This document shows positions 35,008-44,923 of a stretch of DNA of 64,000 bases, piece after piece. Every line of letters starts with the position of its first letter. The stretch's first letter is position 1. The stretch lies in the NCBI RefSeq assembly GCF_013284035.1, contig NZ_CP054141.1, positions 1,674,001 through 1,738,000 on the forward strand, written 5' to 3'. The stretch is from Flavobacterium sp. M31R6. Lineage in GTDB: Bacteria; Bacteroidota; Bacteroidia; Flavobacteriales; Flavobacteriaceae. The notes beneath the pieces were generated by a model. The model was not told the DNA's origin, did no database searches, and saw only the letters and a program-made list of their open reading frames with translations. Position numbers and translations under genes: made by a program.

Positions 35008-36948
35008 ATGAGAAAATTCAATTTTCTAAAACCTATTTTGAATTTCATTTTATTTGGGTTACTCATAATGACGTTAAGTCGCTTGTTCTTGTTTTTTCTT
35101 TTTGAGGACAGAGTTGTAGAAACTCATAATTATTGGTATATTTTCCCTATTGGTTTACGAATGGATTTGATACTGTTGTGTTATATTTCGTTTCTTCCAG
35201 CGCTTTTAATTACTTTTTTGCCAAATAAATGGATCAGATTCACCAATAAATTTTTGGTTTGTTATAGTTTTTTATTTCTTTTTCTAATTCTTTTTATCGA
35301 ATTGGCAACTCCAGATTTTGTTAAACAATATGATACAAGACCAAACAAAATATTTTTGGATTATCTGATTTATCCACGAGAAGTTGTTGGAATGCTTTTG
35401 AAAAGTTATTTGATTTCGATAATTGTTACTTTTTCAATTTTAGGAATTGCGTTGTATTTTGCTATCAAAAAAGGTAAAGAGTTTTTTTACACCAAGGATT
35501 CAGATTATAAAAGCAAATTGACAATATTTCCTTTGGTTGCTTTTTTATTGTTTTTTGGTGCACGTTCAAGCCTTGCTTCCAAGCGACCGATTAATGGAAG
35601 TAATGCTGTTTTTTCGACGGATCAGTTGACAAATTCTTTAGGCATAAATTCATTTTATACCGTTGCATTTGCTGCTTATTCTCTCAAAAACGAAGCAAAT
35701 ACGGAGATGTATGGCAAAATGGAGAAAGCAGAAGCTATTGCTCGTGTAAAAAAATATATGACGGTTGGCGAGAATGAATTTAGTACTCCCGAAATTCCTT
35801 TTCTTCACGTTCAGAACCCGAAAGTACTTTTGAAGAGGCCTTATAATTTAGTGGTTTTTTTACAAGAGAGTCTGGGTGCAGAATATGTGGGAAGTTTAGG
35901 GGGAAAACCTTTAACTCCAGAATTTGACCGTCTTTCAAAAGAAGGACTTCTTTTTACAAATTTATATTGTACAGGAACCCGCAGTGTTCGTGGAATTGAA
36001 GCAGTAATTACAGGATTTCTTCCATCACCATCAGAGAGCGTTGTGAAATTAGGAGGGTCTCAGCAAGGATTTTTTACTTTGGCAGATGCTTTTAAAAGAA
36101 AAGGTTACGAGACTAGTTTTATTTACGGAGGAATGTCAAATTTTGACAATATGGCTTCGTTTTTTAACGGTAATAGTTTTCAGGATATTGTAGATCAGGA
36201 TGATTTTGATTCTGATGGGAATAAATATGCTTTCAAAGGTACTTGGGGGTATTCTGATGAGGATTTGGCAGTAAAGGCTAATAATTATTTCAAAAGTAAA
36301 GGAGATAAACCTTTCTTTTCTCTAATGTTTTCAACTTCAAACCATGAACCGTTTGAATATCCTGCTGGAAGAATCAAACCTTATGATAAAAAAGCGGCAA
36401 CGGTTAACAATGCTATGAAATATGCTGATTTTTCAATTGGTAAATTCTTTGAAATGGCTAAAAAGGAGGCATATTTTAAAAACACTATTTTTATTGTTAT
36501 TGCGGATCATAATACACGAACATACGGCAAGAATTTAGTTCCAATAAATAAATTCCATATTCCGGCATTGATATTGGGACCTGGTGTGCCAAAGGGTAAA
36601 GTGTACAGTCAATTGGCAAGTCAGATCGATATTCCACCTACTTTGTTAAGTTATGTTGGAGGTCAGTTTGAAACGCCTATGGTTGGTAGAAATCTAAACG
36701 GTAATCAGCCTGTAAAAAAAGGAAGAAGCCTAATGCAGTTTAATGATATCAACGCTTTCCGAGTTGAAAATAATGTGGTAATCATGCAACCCAATTTGAA
36801 GCCGCTACAATTTAAAATCAAAAATGATACTACTTTCATTCCGGTTAAATTGAATGAAGAATTTGCAAAAGATGCTTTGGCGCATGTGATAGTGGCGGGA
36901 GATTTGTATAAAGAGAAAGAATATAAGTCGAGGGATGTGAAAAAATAA
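35008..36948 (+). CDS. LTA-synthase-family membrane sulfatase/phosphotransferase
   Basis: A 646-residue protein. Five membrane helices occupy about residues 10-200, and an extracytoplasmic alkaline-phosphatase/sulfatase-fold domain follows. It holds the N-terminal metal site (VVFLQESLGAEYVG), the nucleophilic Thr in YCTGTRSVRG and the C-terminal IADHNTRTYG metal site. The family transfers glycerol phosphate or phosphoethanolamine from phospholipids to glycans or lipids. In a Gram-negative it may add phosphoethanolamine-like groups. ATG 35008 chosen over a TTG at 34981. Confidence 0.9.
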   Translation: MRKFNFLKPILNFILFGLLIMTLSRLFLFFLFEDRVVETHNYWYIFPIGLRMDLILLCYISFLPALLITFLPNKWIRFTNKFLVCYSFLFLFLILFIELATPDFVKQYDTRPNKIFLDYLIYPREVVGMLLKSYLISIIVTFSILGIALYFAIKKGKEFFYTKDSDYKSKLTIFPLVAFLLFFGARSSLASKRPINGSNAVFSTDQLTNSLGINSFYTVAFAAYSLKNEANTEMYGKMEKAEAIARVKKYMTVGENEFSTPEIPFLHVQNPKVLLKRPYNLVVFLQESLGAEYVGSLGGKPLTPEFDRLSKEGLLFTNLYCTGTRSVRGIEAVITGFLPSPSESVVKLGGSQQGFFTLADAFKRKGYETSFIYGGMSNFDNMASFFNGNSFQDIVDQDDFDSDGNKYAFKGTWGYSDEDLAVKANNYFKSKGDKPFFSLMFSTSNHEPFEYPAGRIKPYDKKAATVNNAMKYADFSIGKFFEMAKKEAYFKNTIFIVIADHNTRTYGKNLVPINKFHIPALILGPGVPKGKVYSQLASQIDIPPTLLSYVGGQFETPMVGRNLNGNQPVKKGRSLMQFNDINAFRVENNVVIMQPNLKPLQFKIKNDTTFIPVKLNEEFAKDALAHVIVAGDLYKEKEYKSRDVKK

Positions 36949-36965
36949 TTTTTCATTTCTGTTGA

Positions 36966-37017
36966 AAACAAAAAGTCACTAAAGAAGAAGTTTCGTCTTT
37001 AGTGACTTTTTGTTTTT
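36966..37017. terminator. bidirectional terminator
   Basis: A long 21-bp stem (AAAGTCACTAAAGA with TCTTTAGTGACTTT plus A/T extension) separates two convergent genes. Its right arm overlaps the stop codon of the minus-strand ArnT-like gene. Confidence 0.88.
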
Positions 37018-38638
37018 AATTGTAATAAAGTATCCATTTGTTAAAATATTTTTTGTTTCTAAAAGGAGTAATTGCTGTTTTGATGTATTTGGGTAATGTT
37101 TCTTTTTTTCTCACCAAGAAAACTGTGTTTTGTGTTTTGAAATCGGTTTTGAATCGCTTGATTTCTTTGTTTTCCTCCAAGTTGTAATAGGTTTTTCTAT
37201 AGTTTAAATTTTGTTCGAATTGGATTTCTCTTTTGCAAGTGTAATTTCCATCATTAAGTGTTATTATGTTTTTATCGGTATAAAAAGACATGGACGGAAG
37301 CAGATAATTATATACATACACTTTTTTTGTTTTCAATGCCGTCACAAAAGTAGCGATAGGTTTTACGGAGTTGATGAGCAATTCGTTTGACCTCATTAAA
37401 CAAGTTGAGAAAATCAGTAAAGAGATCGTGTTTATTAGAAGTGTATATAGGTTTTTGTTGAACCAGTTATCATTCTTTATACCAAAAATGCTAACTAACA
37501 TTCCGGATAGCAAGATCAAAACATAAGGAAGTTCAAGTTCGACTTTGTGAATTAGGATAGCTACAAAAATGGCACTAAACAATAGAGTAAAATAGCCGTA
37601 TAGATAAATCGTGAATTTTTTCCAATGGATTTCATCTAATCGAACCAAATGAGTTGAAGCAAACATTATCAGAAAAGGCAGAGAGGGTAAAACATAGAAA
37701 ATCAGTTTGGTTTTGAATAGTGAAAAAATTAAAATAATTATGAAAAAGGAAGTCAATAAAATTTTTCCTTTTACAACTGTGGTGCCTGCTTTTTTTACAG
37801 ACAGAAAAATATATATAACCCAAGGGAACAGAGACAAAGGAAGAAAAACGATATAATACCAAAAGGGCTTTCCTCTATTGAAAGCATCGTTTGAAGCAAT
37901 TCTTTGGTAAAGTTGATTGCTGGTAAAGTAATCCAAAACCATTGGGTTTTCTTTTATAACGGCCAAATACCACCAACCGCAGGAAATAAAAAACACTACG
38001 ATTCCCCAAAAATCATATACTGAAAATTTGATTCTTTTTTTGTTGTAATAAAGCCAAGTTAATTGAAAGACAAAAACTGGAATAAGCACCAATGGACCTT
38101 TTGTGAAGAAACCCAGTGAAAGTGATAAATAAAATAGGAAAAAGAATTTTTTTTCATCTAAATAGCGAAGCCAAAAATAGACCGACATCATGACAAAGGT
38201 GTTCAGGTAGGCATCGGTGGTTAAATTACGGATAGATGCTAAAAACAAAGGAGTTGAAAAATATAAAACGACAGATAGTAAGGATGTTTTTTTGTCATTA
38301 AACAAAAGTTGAGAGGTTTTGTAAATCAGAATCAATTGGACCAAAAGCGCAATTGATAAAAAGAAGCGCGCACCAAATTCATTAATTCCAAAGATGGCGT
38401 AGCCTAAGGCGGTTATGTAATATGTAAGTGGCGGTTTGTGATAATGTGAAATTCCCATTTTTCTGGGATGAATATAGTCGCCAGATTCAAACATTTCTTT
38501 GGCGATTTCTGCATAACGGGCTTCACTTGTTTCAGTAAGCCCCCATGCTCCGAGCTGAAATAGAGTAACGAGAAAAATAGCTATCAGGATTAAATTGACG
38601 GGCTCTCTTGAAATTAAGATTAAAAATTTATTATTCAT
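37016..38638 (-). CDS. ArnT-like membrane glycosyltransferase (GT83), second copy
   Basis: A 540-residue polytopic protein with the ArnT-type loop SEARYAEIAKEM and HKPPLTYY. It is a distant paralogue of the 31425-33059 product, without an adjacent GT2 or LAB_N gene. It may use a different polyprenyl donor. Its stop overlaps a shared terminator. Confidence 0.88.
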   Translation of the reverse strand: MNNKFLILISREPVNLILIAIFLVTLFQLGAWGLTETSEARYAEIAKEMFESGDYIHPRKMGISHYHKPPLTYYITALGYAIFGINEFGARFFLSIALLVQLILIYKTSQLLFNDKKTSLLSVVLYFSTPLFLASIRNLTTDAYLNTFVMMSVYFWLRYLDEKKFFFLFYLSLSLGFFTKGPLVLIPVFVFQLTWLYYNKKRIKFSVYDFWGIVVFFISCGWWYLAVIKENPMVLDYFTSNQLYQRIASNDAFNRGKPFWYYIVFLPLSLFPWVIYIFLSVKKAGTTVVKGKILLTSFFIIILIFSLFKTKLIFYVLPSLPFLIMFASTHLVRLDEIHWKKFTIYLYGYFTLLFSAIFVAILIHKVELELPYVLILLSGMLVSIFGIKNDNWFNKNLYTLLINTISLLIFSTCLMRSNELLINSVKPIATFVTALKTKKVYVYNYLLPSMSFYTDKNIITLNDGNYTCKREIQFEQNLNYRKTYYNLEENKEIKRFKTDFKTQNTVFLVRKKETLPKYIKTAITPFRNKKYFNKWILYYN

Positions 38639-38874
38639 TATAAAATGAAATTTTGGGTTAATAAAAATTTAAGTGTTGAATCGTTTTTTTAGTATTGTTG
38701 ATAATTTATTAAAGCGGTAGTGCTATTTGTTGGCTTTTTTTTAATGTTATTTTAAGAAATCTTATTGTCTCTGAATAAAATAACTAAATACATGATAATG
38801 ACCAAGTTACGTATATTTTTTATTAATACGGATTGTTTTACAAATATTTTTTATCACGTACTATTGTATTTGTT
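38639..38874. other. intergenic stretch before the epimerase gene
   Basis: Divergent AT-rich gap with no frame or repeat that I can support. A TATCTTTG -7-like box at 38875-38882 ends it, about 90 nt before the epimerase ATG. Confidence 0.4.
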
Positions 38875-38973
38875 TATCTTTGTTTTGATTGAATAACTGA
38901 AAAGTTTTTTGGTTGAAAATAGAATTGAGATTTAAATTATTTGCTACCAATATTAATCATTAAAGCTTAGTTT

Positions 38974-39915
38974 ATGAGAATTTTAATTACTGGTGCTGCT
39001 GGATACATTGCTTCACACACAGCCGAGCGACTGCAATCTCTAGGTCATGAAGTAGTTGGTTTGGATAATTTTTCCGATTATTATGATGTGTCTTTGAAGC
39101 AGTTGAATGCTAGTGTATTGAATGCTAAAGGAATTGAAATTGAGGAGATAGATTTGAGGTTTGCAGAACAGCTTCAAGAATTGCCAACTGATTTTGATTA
39201 TGTTTTTCATTTTGCTGCTCAACCTGGGATTTCTGCTACTTCCAGTTTTGAAGATTATTTGGGAAACAATGTAATTGGAACCAAAAACTTACTCGATTTT
39301 GCCTTAAAAAATAAAAACTTAGTTCTTTTTGTAAATATTGCCACATCTTCCATTTATGGAATTCATGCCACTTTTGATGAAACTGTAGCACCATCGCCTG
39401 CTTCTTTTTATGGGGTGACTAAACTGGCGGCTGAGCAATTGGTTTTGGCAAGCAGTAGACTTGGGCAATTGAAGGCATGTTCTTTGCGTCTGTATTCAGT
39501 TTATGGACCACGTGAAAGGCCAGAGAAGTTATATACAAAATTAATTGCGAATGCTTTCAATAACGTTCCGTTTCCTTTGTTTAAGGGGAGTGAGCATCAT
39601 TTGCGAAGCTTTACTTATGTTCAGGATATTGTCGATGGCGTAGTGAGTGTAATTGGAAAGGAAGAGGTGGTCAATAATGAAATTATCAATTTAGGTACCG
39701 AGGAAGAAAATACAACTCAACAAGGAATTGAAATTGTTGAGCAAATATTAAATAAAAAAATTGATTTGCAAATTGTTGAAGCCAGGACAGGGGATCAATT
39801 GAGAACCAAAGCTGTAATAGACAAAGCCAGAAGATTATTGGACTATAATCCTAAAACCAGTTTGTACGATGGTTTGAAAGCACAAGTACAATGGTATCAG
39901 GATAATTTTTTATAG
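38974..39915 (+). CDS. NAD-dependent sugar epimerase/dehydratase
   Basis: A 313-residue extended SDR enzyme acting on nucleotide sugars. The NAD motif GAAGYIA spans 7-13, HFAAQPG lies near 79-85, and catalytic Ser126, Tyr146 and Lys150 are present (SFYGVTK). The sequence resembles UDP-glucuronate or UDP-glucose 4-epimerases (RLYSVYGPRERP). Exact substrate is undetermined. Single gene with strong terminator. Confidence 0.9.
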   Translation: MRILITGAAGYIASHTAERLQSLGHEVVGLDNFSDYYDVSLKQLNASVLNAKGIEIEEIDLRFAEQLQELPTDFDYVFHFAAQPGISATSSFEDYLGNNVIGTKNLLDFALKNKNLVLFVNIATSSIYGIHATFDETVAPSPASFYGVTKLAAEQLVLASSRLGQLKACSLRLYSVYGPRERPEKLYTKLIANAFNNVPFPLFKGSEHHLRSFTYVQDIVDGVVSVIGKEEVVNNEIINLGTEEENTTQQGIEIVEQILNKKIDLQIVEARTGDQLRTKAVIDKARRLLDYNPKTSLYDGLKAQVQWYQDNFL

Positions 39916-39932
39916 CATATCGTTTTATAAAC

Positions 39933-39973
39933 AAAAAACTGCAAAAGCTTTCAATTAGCTTTTGCAGTTTTTT
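39933..39973. terminator. bidirectional terminator
   Basis: A perfect 17-bp stem (39933-39949 with 39957-39973, including ACTGCAAAAGCT) with A and T runs, between the convergent epimerase and meaB genes. Confidence 0.92.
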
Positions 39974-39996
39974 GTTTGATGAAATATAATTGATTA

Positions 39997-41085
39997 CTAT
40001 TTCTTAAAATAACTGTCCAATAAAATTTGAGCTGCTGCAAAAGGTGATATTTCATTATTTTGAACCGCTTTTTTAGTGGAATCCAATAACTGTATAATGG
40101 CTGGTTGAATATAAAAATGATTTTTTAATTGTTCGTCAATGGTTTCCATCATCCAAAATTGATTTTGTTCCTTGCGTTTTTCTACAAAATAATGATTAGA
40201 ATTTACCAAGTCAAGATAATTTAAAATAGTTTGCCAAACGCCACTAATTCCTTCTTGGGTCAAAGCACTACAAGTTGCAGTAGTTGGGATCCATCCTGAT
40301 TTTTTTGCCGGAAAAAGATGTAAGGCCCTGTTGAATTCTACTTTTGCCAATTGTGCCTTTTTAATATTATCACCATCGGCTTTGTTGATAATAATGGCGT
40401 CGGCCATTTCCATAATCCCCCTTTTGATTCCTTGAAGTTCATCTCCTGCTCCTGCAATTTTTAGCAATAAAAAGAAATCGACCATACTATGAACAGCCGT
40501 TTCGCTTTGGCCTACACCTACCGTTTCAATGAGAATAACGTCAAAACCGCAAGCTTCGCAAAGTGTTATAGTTTCTCTTGTTTTTCTTGCAACACCGCCT
40601 AAAGTTTCTCCGGATGCCGAAGGGCGAATGAATGCATTTTTGTCTTTTACCAATTCTTCCATTCGGGTTTTATCACCTAGTATGCTACCGTGAGAAATAG
40701 TGCTGCTTGGATCAACCGCAAGTACGGCTACTTTTTTGCCCAAACTCGTTAAGTATTTTCCAAAAGCTTCAATAAAAGTGCTTTTTCCAACTCCTGGTAC
40801 TCCTGTGATTCCTATTCGAATTGATTTGTTGGCATGAGGCAAACATCCGTTTATTACTTTGCTTGCTTTCTCCAGATGCGCAATATTAGTACTTTCAATT
40901 AATGTGATAGCACGGCTGAGTGCCGTTATATTTCCTGCCAAAATCCCATCAATTAATTCTTTTGCGGAAGGTTGTTGCTTTCTGGATATTTTGATTTGGT
41001 GTATAGCACTGGAACTGATGATTTCTGGAGGCGAAATACCAGCTTTTTCATTTAAAGCGCTTGGATTATTTTTTTTGGTTGACAA
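39997..41085 (-). CDS. meaB: methylmalonyl-CoA mutase-associated GTPase MeaB
   Basis: A 362-residue G3E-family GTPase that guards and reloads the B12-dependent methylmalonyl-CoA mutase. The P-loop GVPGVGKST, the AVDPSS and ETVGVGQSE switch motifs, and NKADG base motif are all present. The only plausible start is TTG at 41085; there is no ATG before the P-loop. The mutase genes are outside the window. Confidence 0.93.
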   Translation of the reverse strand: MSTKKNNPSALNEKAGISPPEIISSSAIHQIKISRKQQPSAKELIDGILAGNITALSRAITLIESTNIAHLEKASKVINGCLPHANKSIRIGITGVPGVGKSTFIEAFGKYLTSLGKKVAVLAVDPSSTISHGSILGDKTRMEELVKDKNAFIRPSASGETLGGVARKTRETITLCEACGFDVILIETVGVGQSETAVHSMVDFFLLLKIAGAGDELQGIKRGIMEMADAIIINKADGDNIKKAQLAKVEFNRALHLFPAKKSGWIPTTATCSALTQEGISGVWQTILNYLDLVNSNHYFVEKRKEQNQFWMMETIDEQLKNHFYIQPAIIQLLDSTKKAVQNNEISPFAAAQILLDSYFKK

Positions 41086-41120
41086 AATAATTAATTTTGA
41101 TAGTAAAAGTAATCAAAACA

Positions 41121-41157
41121 AAAACAGTTTCAAAAGACGAATCCTTGAAACTGTTTT
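41121..41157 (-). terminator. terminator of the NAD(P)H-binding protein gene
   Basis: AAAACAGTTTCAA pairs with TTGAAACTGTTTT (13 bp); on the minus strand a T-rich tract follows. Confidence 0.85.
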
Positions 41158-41178
41158 ATTGTTGAACTATTTGACTTC

Positions 41179-41820
41179 TTAATACGCTGCGGTAAAACGA
41201 ACTTGATGGTGTTTTGGATTTTCTGCTTCATCAGCGATGACAACTGCTAAATCTTCTACTGAAAGTATGCTTCGTTGCTCTTCGTTAAAAACTGGATTTT
41301 CTAATCCCAATCGATATTTACCTGTTCTTCCTGTAGTTATTCCTTGGTGCATTTCGAAAGCAGGACTGAAAAAAGCCCAATCCAGCTCTTTTTCTTCTTT
41401 GAGAATATTTAAATAATCTCTGGCTGCGGTTGCTCCTGCATGATACTCTTTTGGGAAGTCAGGAGTGTCAACGGCTTGTAAATTTGGCGCAACAAATAAA
41501 CTTCCGGCGCCACCAATAGTGATAAATCTTTTTACGCCAGATTTTTTTACAGCTTCTTGAATTGATTTGGATCCATTGATGAAATCATCATAGATGTTAG
41601 GGTTAGTCCAGCCAGGATTGTAAGCATTTATTATAACATCATTCCCTTTTAAAGTTTCTGCTAATGCGTCTGTGTTAAAGATATCTTCTGAAACCCAATT
41701 TGCTTCGGTATCTGTTTTTGGGTTTCTTGCAATAGCAGTAAGTTGATGGTTTCTGCTTGCTAATTCATCTAAAATTGCTGAGCCTACAAATCCTGTGGCT
41801 CCAATAATTGCGATCTTCAT
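41179..41820 (-). CDS. NAD(P)H-binding atypical SDR, YwnB-like
   Basis: A 213-residue Rossmann protein (IGATGFVGSAILDEL at the N-terminus, a NAD(P)H-binding motif) of the NmrA/YwnB type. It lacks a classical YxxxK pair in a standard place. Such proteins act as flavin or quinone-type reductases or redox sensors. It lies 57 nt after an Rrf2 gene, as ywnB lies near ywnA in Bacillus. Confidence 0.85.
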   Translation of the reverse strand: MKIAIIGATGFVGSAILDELASRNHQLTAIARNPKTDTEANWVSEDIFNTDALAETLKGNDVIINAYNPGWTNPNIYDDFINGSKSIQEAVKKSGVKRFITIGGAGSLFVAPNLQAVDTPDFPKEYHAGATAARDYLNILKEEKELDWAFFSPAFEMHQGITTGRTGKYRLGLENPVFNEEQRSILSVEDLAVVIADEAENPKHHQVRFTAAY

Positions 41821-41877
41821 AGTTATATGTATTTAAAAGTAATAAAAAAAGTTACAGTTTAATTTAAAAAAATAGTA

Positions 41878-42285
41878 TTAAAACTTATTGGCAAAATCTT
41901 CCAATGTAATTTCGTTCAATTGTATATTGATTGTCTTGTTAATATCGTCATATAAGTTTTCTAAATTTTTTTTGATTTGTTTCCCAACAGGGCAATCAGG
42001 ATTTGGTTCATTTTTGGAAAAACCTAATGTAACGGTATCAAAAGTCATTTTGAATATGGCATTCAAACTAATTTTTGATGCTGATTTTAATAATCTTGTG
42101 CCACCATTTTTTCCTTCCTTACTTTCTACAATATGATTTTTTTTAAGGTTCGCTATCTCTTTTCTAACCAAAACAGGATGTACGTTCATACTGCCAGCTA
42201 TAAAGTCTGATGATAAATATTCATCAGGGAATTTAGAAAGCAATGTTAGAATATGTATTGTGATGGCAAATTTACCTGAAATCAT
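41878..42285 (-). CDS. Rrf2-family regulator, YwnA-like
   Basis: A 135-residue winged-helix regulator (KFAITIHILTLL at the N-terminus, recognition helix MNVHPVLVRKEIANL). It has a single Cys in the segment NPDCPVG and lacks the three clustered Cys of the iron-sulfur Rrf2 proteins IscR and NsrR. It probably senses redox state through the Cys, and likely controls the YwnB-like gene and perhaps the AEC transporter next to it on the other strand. Control is inference. Confidence 0.88.
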   Translation of the reverse strand: MISGKFAITIHILTLLSKFPDEYLSSDFIAGSMNVHPVLVRKEIANLKKNHIVESKEGKNGGTRLLKSASKISLNAIFKMTFDTVTLGFSKNEPNPDCPVGKQIKKNLENLYDDINKTINIQLNEITLEDFANKF

Positions 42286-42434
42286 ACTGTAATAAAATAT
42301 ATTGCAAATATATGATTTATATTTGATTTGGAGTTGTTTGATTTGTTAAATAAATTTTTAGGTTTATTTTCTTTTAATTTATTCCTTTTGGGTTTAGAAT
42401 TTTTTAGTGGTATTTTTGTCTTCCATTTCATGCG

Positions 42435-43346
42435 ATGAATAACTTTATACTCATTTTTGTTTTCTTATTTTTAGGCATTGTTTTACAGAGGATAAAGCAA
42501 ATACCTAAAAATGCGCACAAGGTTCTAAATTGGATTGTCGTCTATATTTGTCTTCCCGCATTAGCATTATATTATATCCCGAAAATTAAATGGGACAATC
42601 AATTATTGTTTCCCATTGGGGTGGCTTGGATAGGATTTGTGATCTCGTATTTCTTTTTTAGTTACTTAGGAAAAAAAAGAGGTTGGCCAAGAAAACTCAT
42701 CGGTTGTTTGATTATTTGTGCGGGACTTAGTAATACCTCTTTTTTAGGTTTTCCGATAATTGAGGCTTTGTATGGAGAAGAAGGCTTGAAAACTGCTATT
42801 ATAGTGGATCAGCCAGGATCTTTTGTGGTACTTTCTACTTTGGGTGTTTTAGTTGCAACGGTCTATTCTAAAGGGAATTTGAGTAGTGTGCAAATTGCCA
42901 AAAAGATTGCTTTTTTCCCTCCCTTCGTTACTTTTTGTATAGCCTGTTTGATGAATGTCTTTCAATTCGATTTTCAGGAGTGGGGGCAGTTGTTGTTAAA
43001 ATCGGTGGGGAGTGCTGTGACACCTTTGGCATTACTTTCGGTGGGATTGCAATTGCGTTTTGAAAAACGCAGTATGCATTGGGATTTCTTAGGATTGGGA
43101 TTATTTTATAAACTAATTTTGACTCCCGCCATTATCTATTTTTTATATGTGATAATACTGCATCAACATTCTAAACAGATTGAAGTTGCGATATTGGAAT
43201 CGGCAATGGCGCCGATGATAACTGGCTGTATTTTGGCTTCTACGTATGGTTTGAAACCTAGACTGAGTAGCATGATGATTGGTTTTGGTATCCCCATTTC
43301 ATTTATAACCTTGATATTTTGGGTTATTATGATGCGTTTTATATAA
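42435..43346 (+). CDS. AEC-family (auxin efflux carrier) transporter
   Basis: A 303-residue inner-membrane protein with about ten helices in two repeats of five, with Pro- and Gly-rich helix breaks (CLPALALYYIPK, SAMAPMITGC). The AEC family exports or imports malonate, malate or other organic acids. It is divergent from the Rrf2 gene across 149 nt. Confidence 0.88.
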   Translation: MNNFILIFVFLFLGIVLQRIKQIPKNAHKVLNWIVVYICLPALALYYIPKIKWDNQLLFPIGVAWIGFVISYFFFSYLGKKRGWPRKLIGCLIICAGLSNTSFLGFPIIEALYGEEGLKTAIIVDQPGSFVVLSTLGVLVATVYSKGNLSSVQIAKKIAFFPPFVTFCIACLMNVFQFDFQEWGQLLLKSVGSAVTPLALLSVGLQLRFEKRSMHWDFLGLGLFYKLILTPAIIYFLYVIILHQHSKQIEVAILESAMAPMITGCILASTYGLKPRLSSMMIGFGIPISFITLIFWVIMMRFI

Positions 43347-43430
43347 GAATGCTTTGAAATATATTCTTTGTTGAAGTAGTTGTTTTTTTATTTAATTTTA
43401 AGGAACTAAATATATTAAAACTATAGAATT

Positions 43431-44069
43431 ATGGCAACATTACGATTAGGAGATACAGCTCCAGATTTTACAGCAGAAACCTCAATGGGGACTATAAAAT
43501 TTCATGAATGGTTAGGCGATTCGTGGGGAGTATTGTTTTCTCATCCTGCTGATTTTACACCTGTTTGCACAACTGAATTAGGTACGGTGGCGAATTATTA
43601 TCCTGAATTTGTAAAGAGAAATGTAAAAGTCATCGCCTTAAGTGTTGATGGTTTAGAATCTCATAAGGAATGGATAAAAGATATAAATGAAACTCAAAAT
43701 ACAACAGTTAATTTTCCAATTATTGCTGATGAAAATAGGGAAGTGGCTATGCTTTATGATATGATTCATCCCAATGCAAGTGAAAAATTTACGGTACGTT
43801 CAGTTTTTATTATTGGATCTGACAAGAAAATAAAATTGACACTTACTTATCCAGCCTCTACAGGGCGAAATTTTGAAGAACTGCTTAGGGTTATTGACAG
43901 TTTACAATTGACGGCCAACTATAGTGTTGCTACTCCAGCTAACTGGAAAAACGGGGAAGATGTAGTTATCGTTCCTGCCATTCCAGACAGTGACATTGCA
44001 GCTAAGTTTCCCAAAGGACATACTCGCATAAAACCGTATTTGAGAATGACACCACAACCTAATTTATAA
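43431..44069 (+). CDS. 1-Cys peroxiredoxin, Prx6 subfamily
   Basis: A 212-residue thiol peroxidase. The catalytic Cys46 is in PVCTTEL and no other Cys occurs in the protein, so it is a 1-Cys enzyme that relies on an external thiol. The Prx6-type C-terminal extension (HTRIKPYLRMTPQP) is present. It reduces hydrogen peroxide and lipid peroxides in the cytosol. The terminator at 44085 follows. Confidence 0.94.
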   Translation: MATLRLGDTAPDFTAETSMGTIKFHEWLGDSWGVLFSHPADFTPVCTTELGTVANYYPEFVKRNVKVIALSVDGLESHKEWIKDINETQNTTVNFPIIADENREVAMLYDMIHPNASEKFTVRSVFIIGSDKKIKLTLTYPASTGRNFEELLRVIDSLQLTANYSVATPANWKNGEDVVIVPAIPDSDIAAKFPKGHTRIKPYLRMTPQPNL

Positions 44070-44084
44070 GTCTTGAATTAAAAA

Positions 44085-44124
44085 CAAAAAGAGTACTATT
44101 TTAAAACATAGTACTCTTTTTTTG
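44085..44124 (+). terminator. peroxiredoxin terminator
   Basis: A 15-bp stem with AAAGAGTACTAT and its complement, followed by a T run. A-rich on the left. Confidence 0.88.
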
Positions 44125-44164
44125 TGCTGTTTATTTCCTTTGTATTAAACCTAGAATCCGCAAT

Positions 44165-44310
44165 AGAAAAAATGTCACGAAGATGCGCAATCCCGATAAC
44201 TATCGGGACGCAAAGATGCGCAAAGGAAGAACGAATTCTTTGAATGGAGCTTAAAAAACTTTGCGAACCTTTGCGAATTCTTCGTGTGCCTCTGCGTAAT
44301 AAAGTCTAAT
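44165..44310. repeat. GCAAAG-type intergenic repeat with inserted palindrome
   Basis: The gap holds degenerate repeats of ATGCGCAAAG and CTTTGCGAACCTTTGCG with flanking GTCACGAAG/CTTCGTG arms, and a TCCCGATAACTATCGGGA palindrome at 44191-44208. It is related to the element at 51111-51185. Confidence 0.7.
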
Positions 44311-44322
44311 GCTGAATCTGGG

Positions 44323-44904
44323 TTAAACTAAATTATGAATTTTTGCATATTGCAATAGCATAATGGTTTTGGCATCTTTTATTTCGCCAGATTCTATCAT
44401 AACGTAAGCTTGGACAAAAGGGATTTCGATAACTTCGATCTCTTCATGTTCGTGTTCTAAACCACCACCAGAACTTACTTTCATACTGGAATCGTATTCG
44501 CCTACAAAGTAATATAGAATTTCGGTTACTGCTCCAGGAGACATATAGGCTTCAAAAACTTTTTTAACGGAATGTAATCGATATCCTGTTTCTTCTTCGG
44601 TTTCACGGATAATACAGGCTTCTGGATTGTCTTCATCCAATAACCCGGCGCAGACTTCAATTAATAAACCACTTTTGTTTCCGTTTAAATAGCTTGGTAG
44701 TCTAAATTGTCGAGTTAAAATAACGGTTCCTTTAGATTTGTTGTACAATAAAATGGCGGCTCCATTACCTCTGTCATAGACTTCGCGAACTTGTGTGTCC
44801 CAAGAATTATCTTTTTTTTGGTAGTCTACTGTAACTCTATTAAGAATATACCAGTTATCCGACAGCAATTCTGTTTTCTGTATTTTGTATTTAGGATTGT
44901 TCAT
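44323..44904 (-). CDS. NUDIX hydrolase, GDP-mannose pyrophosphatase (NudK)-like
   Basis: A 193-residue NUDIX enzyme that splits nucleoside diphosphates linked to sugars. The NUDIX box is [22 protein letters not shown] with RE..EE glutamates, spaced as in NudK, and a conserved [17 protein letters not shown] strand precedes. GDP-mannose is the likely substrate but ADP-ribose is possible. Follows the purA terminator. Confidence 0.85.
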   Translation of the reverse strand: MNNPKYKIQKTELLSDNWYILNRVTVDYQKKDNSWDTQVREVYDRGNGAAILLYNKSKGTVILTRQFRLPSYLNGNKSGLLIEVCAGLLDEDNPEACIIRETEEETGYRLHSVKKVFEAYMSPGAVTEILYYFVGEYDSSMKVSSGGGLEHEHEEIEVIEIPFVQAYVMIESGEIKDAKTIMLLQYAKIHNLV

Positions 44905-44923
44905 GAGTTTTTAATTTAAGTGC

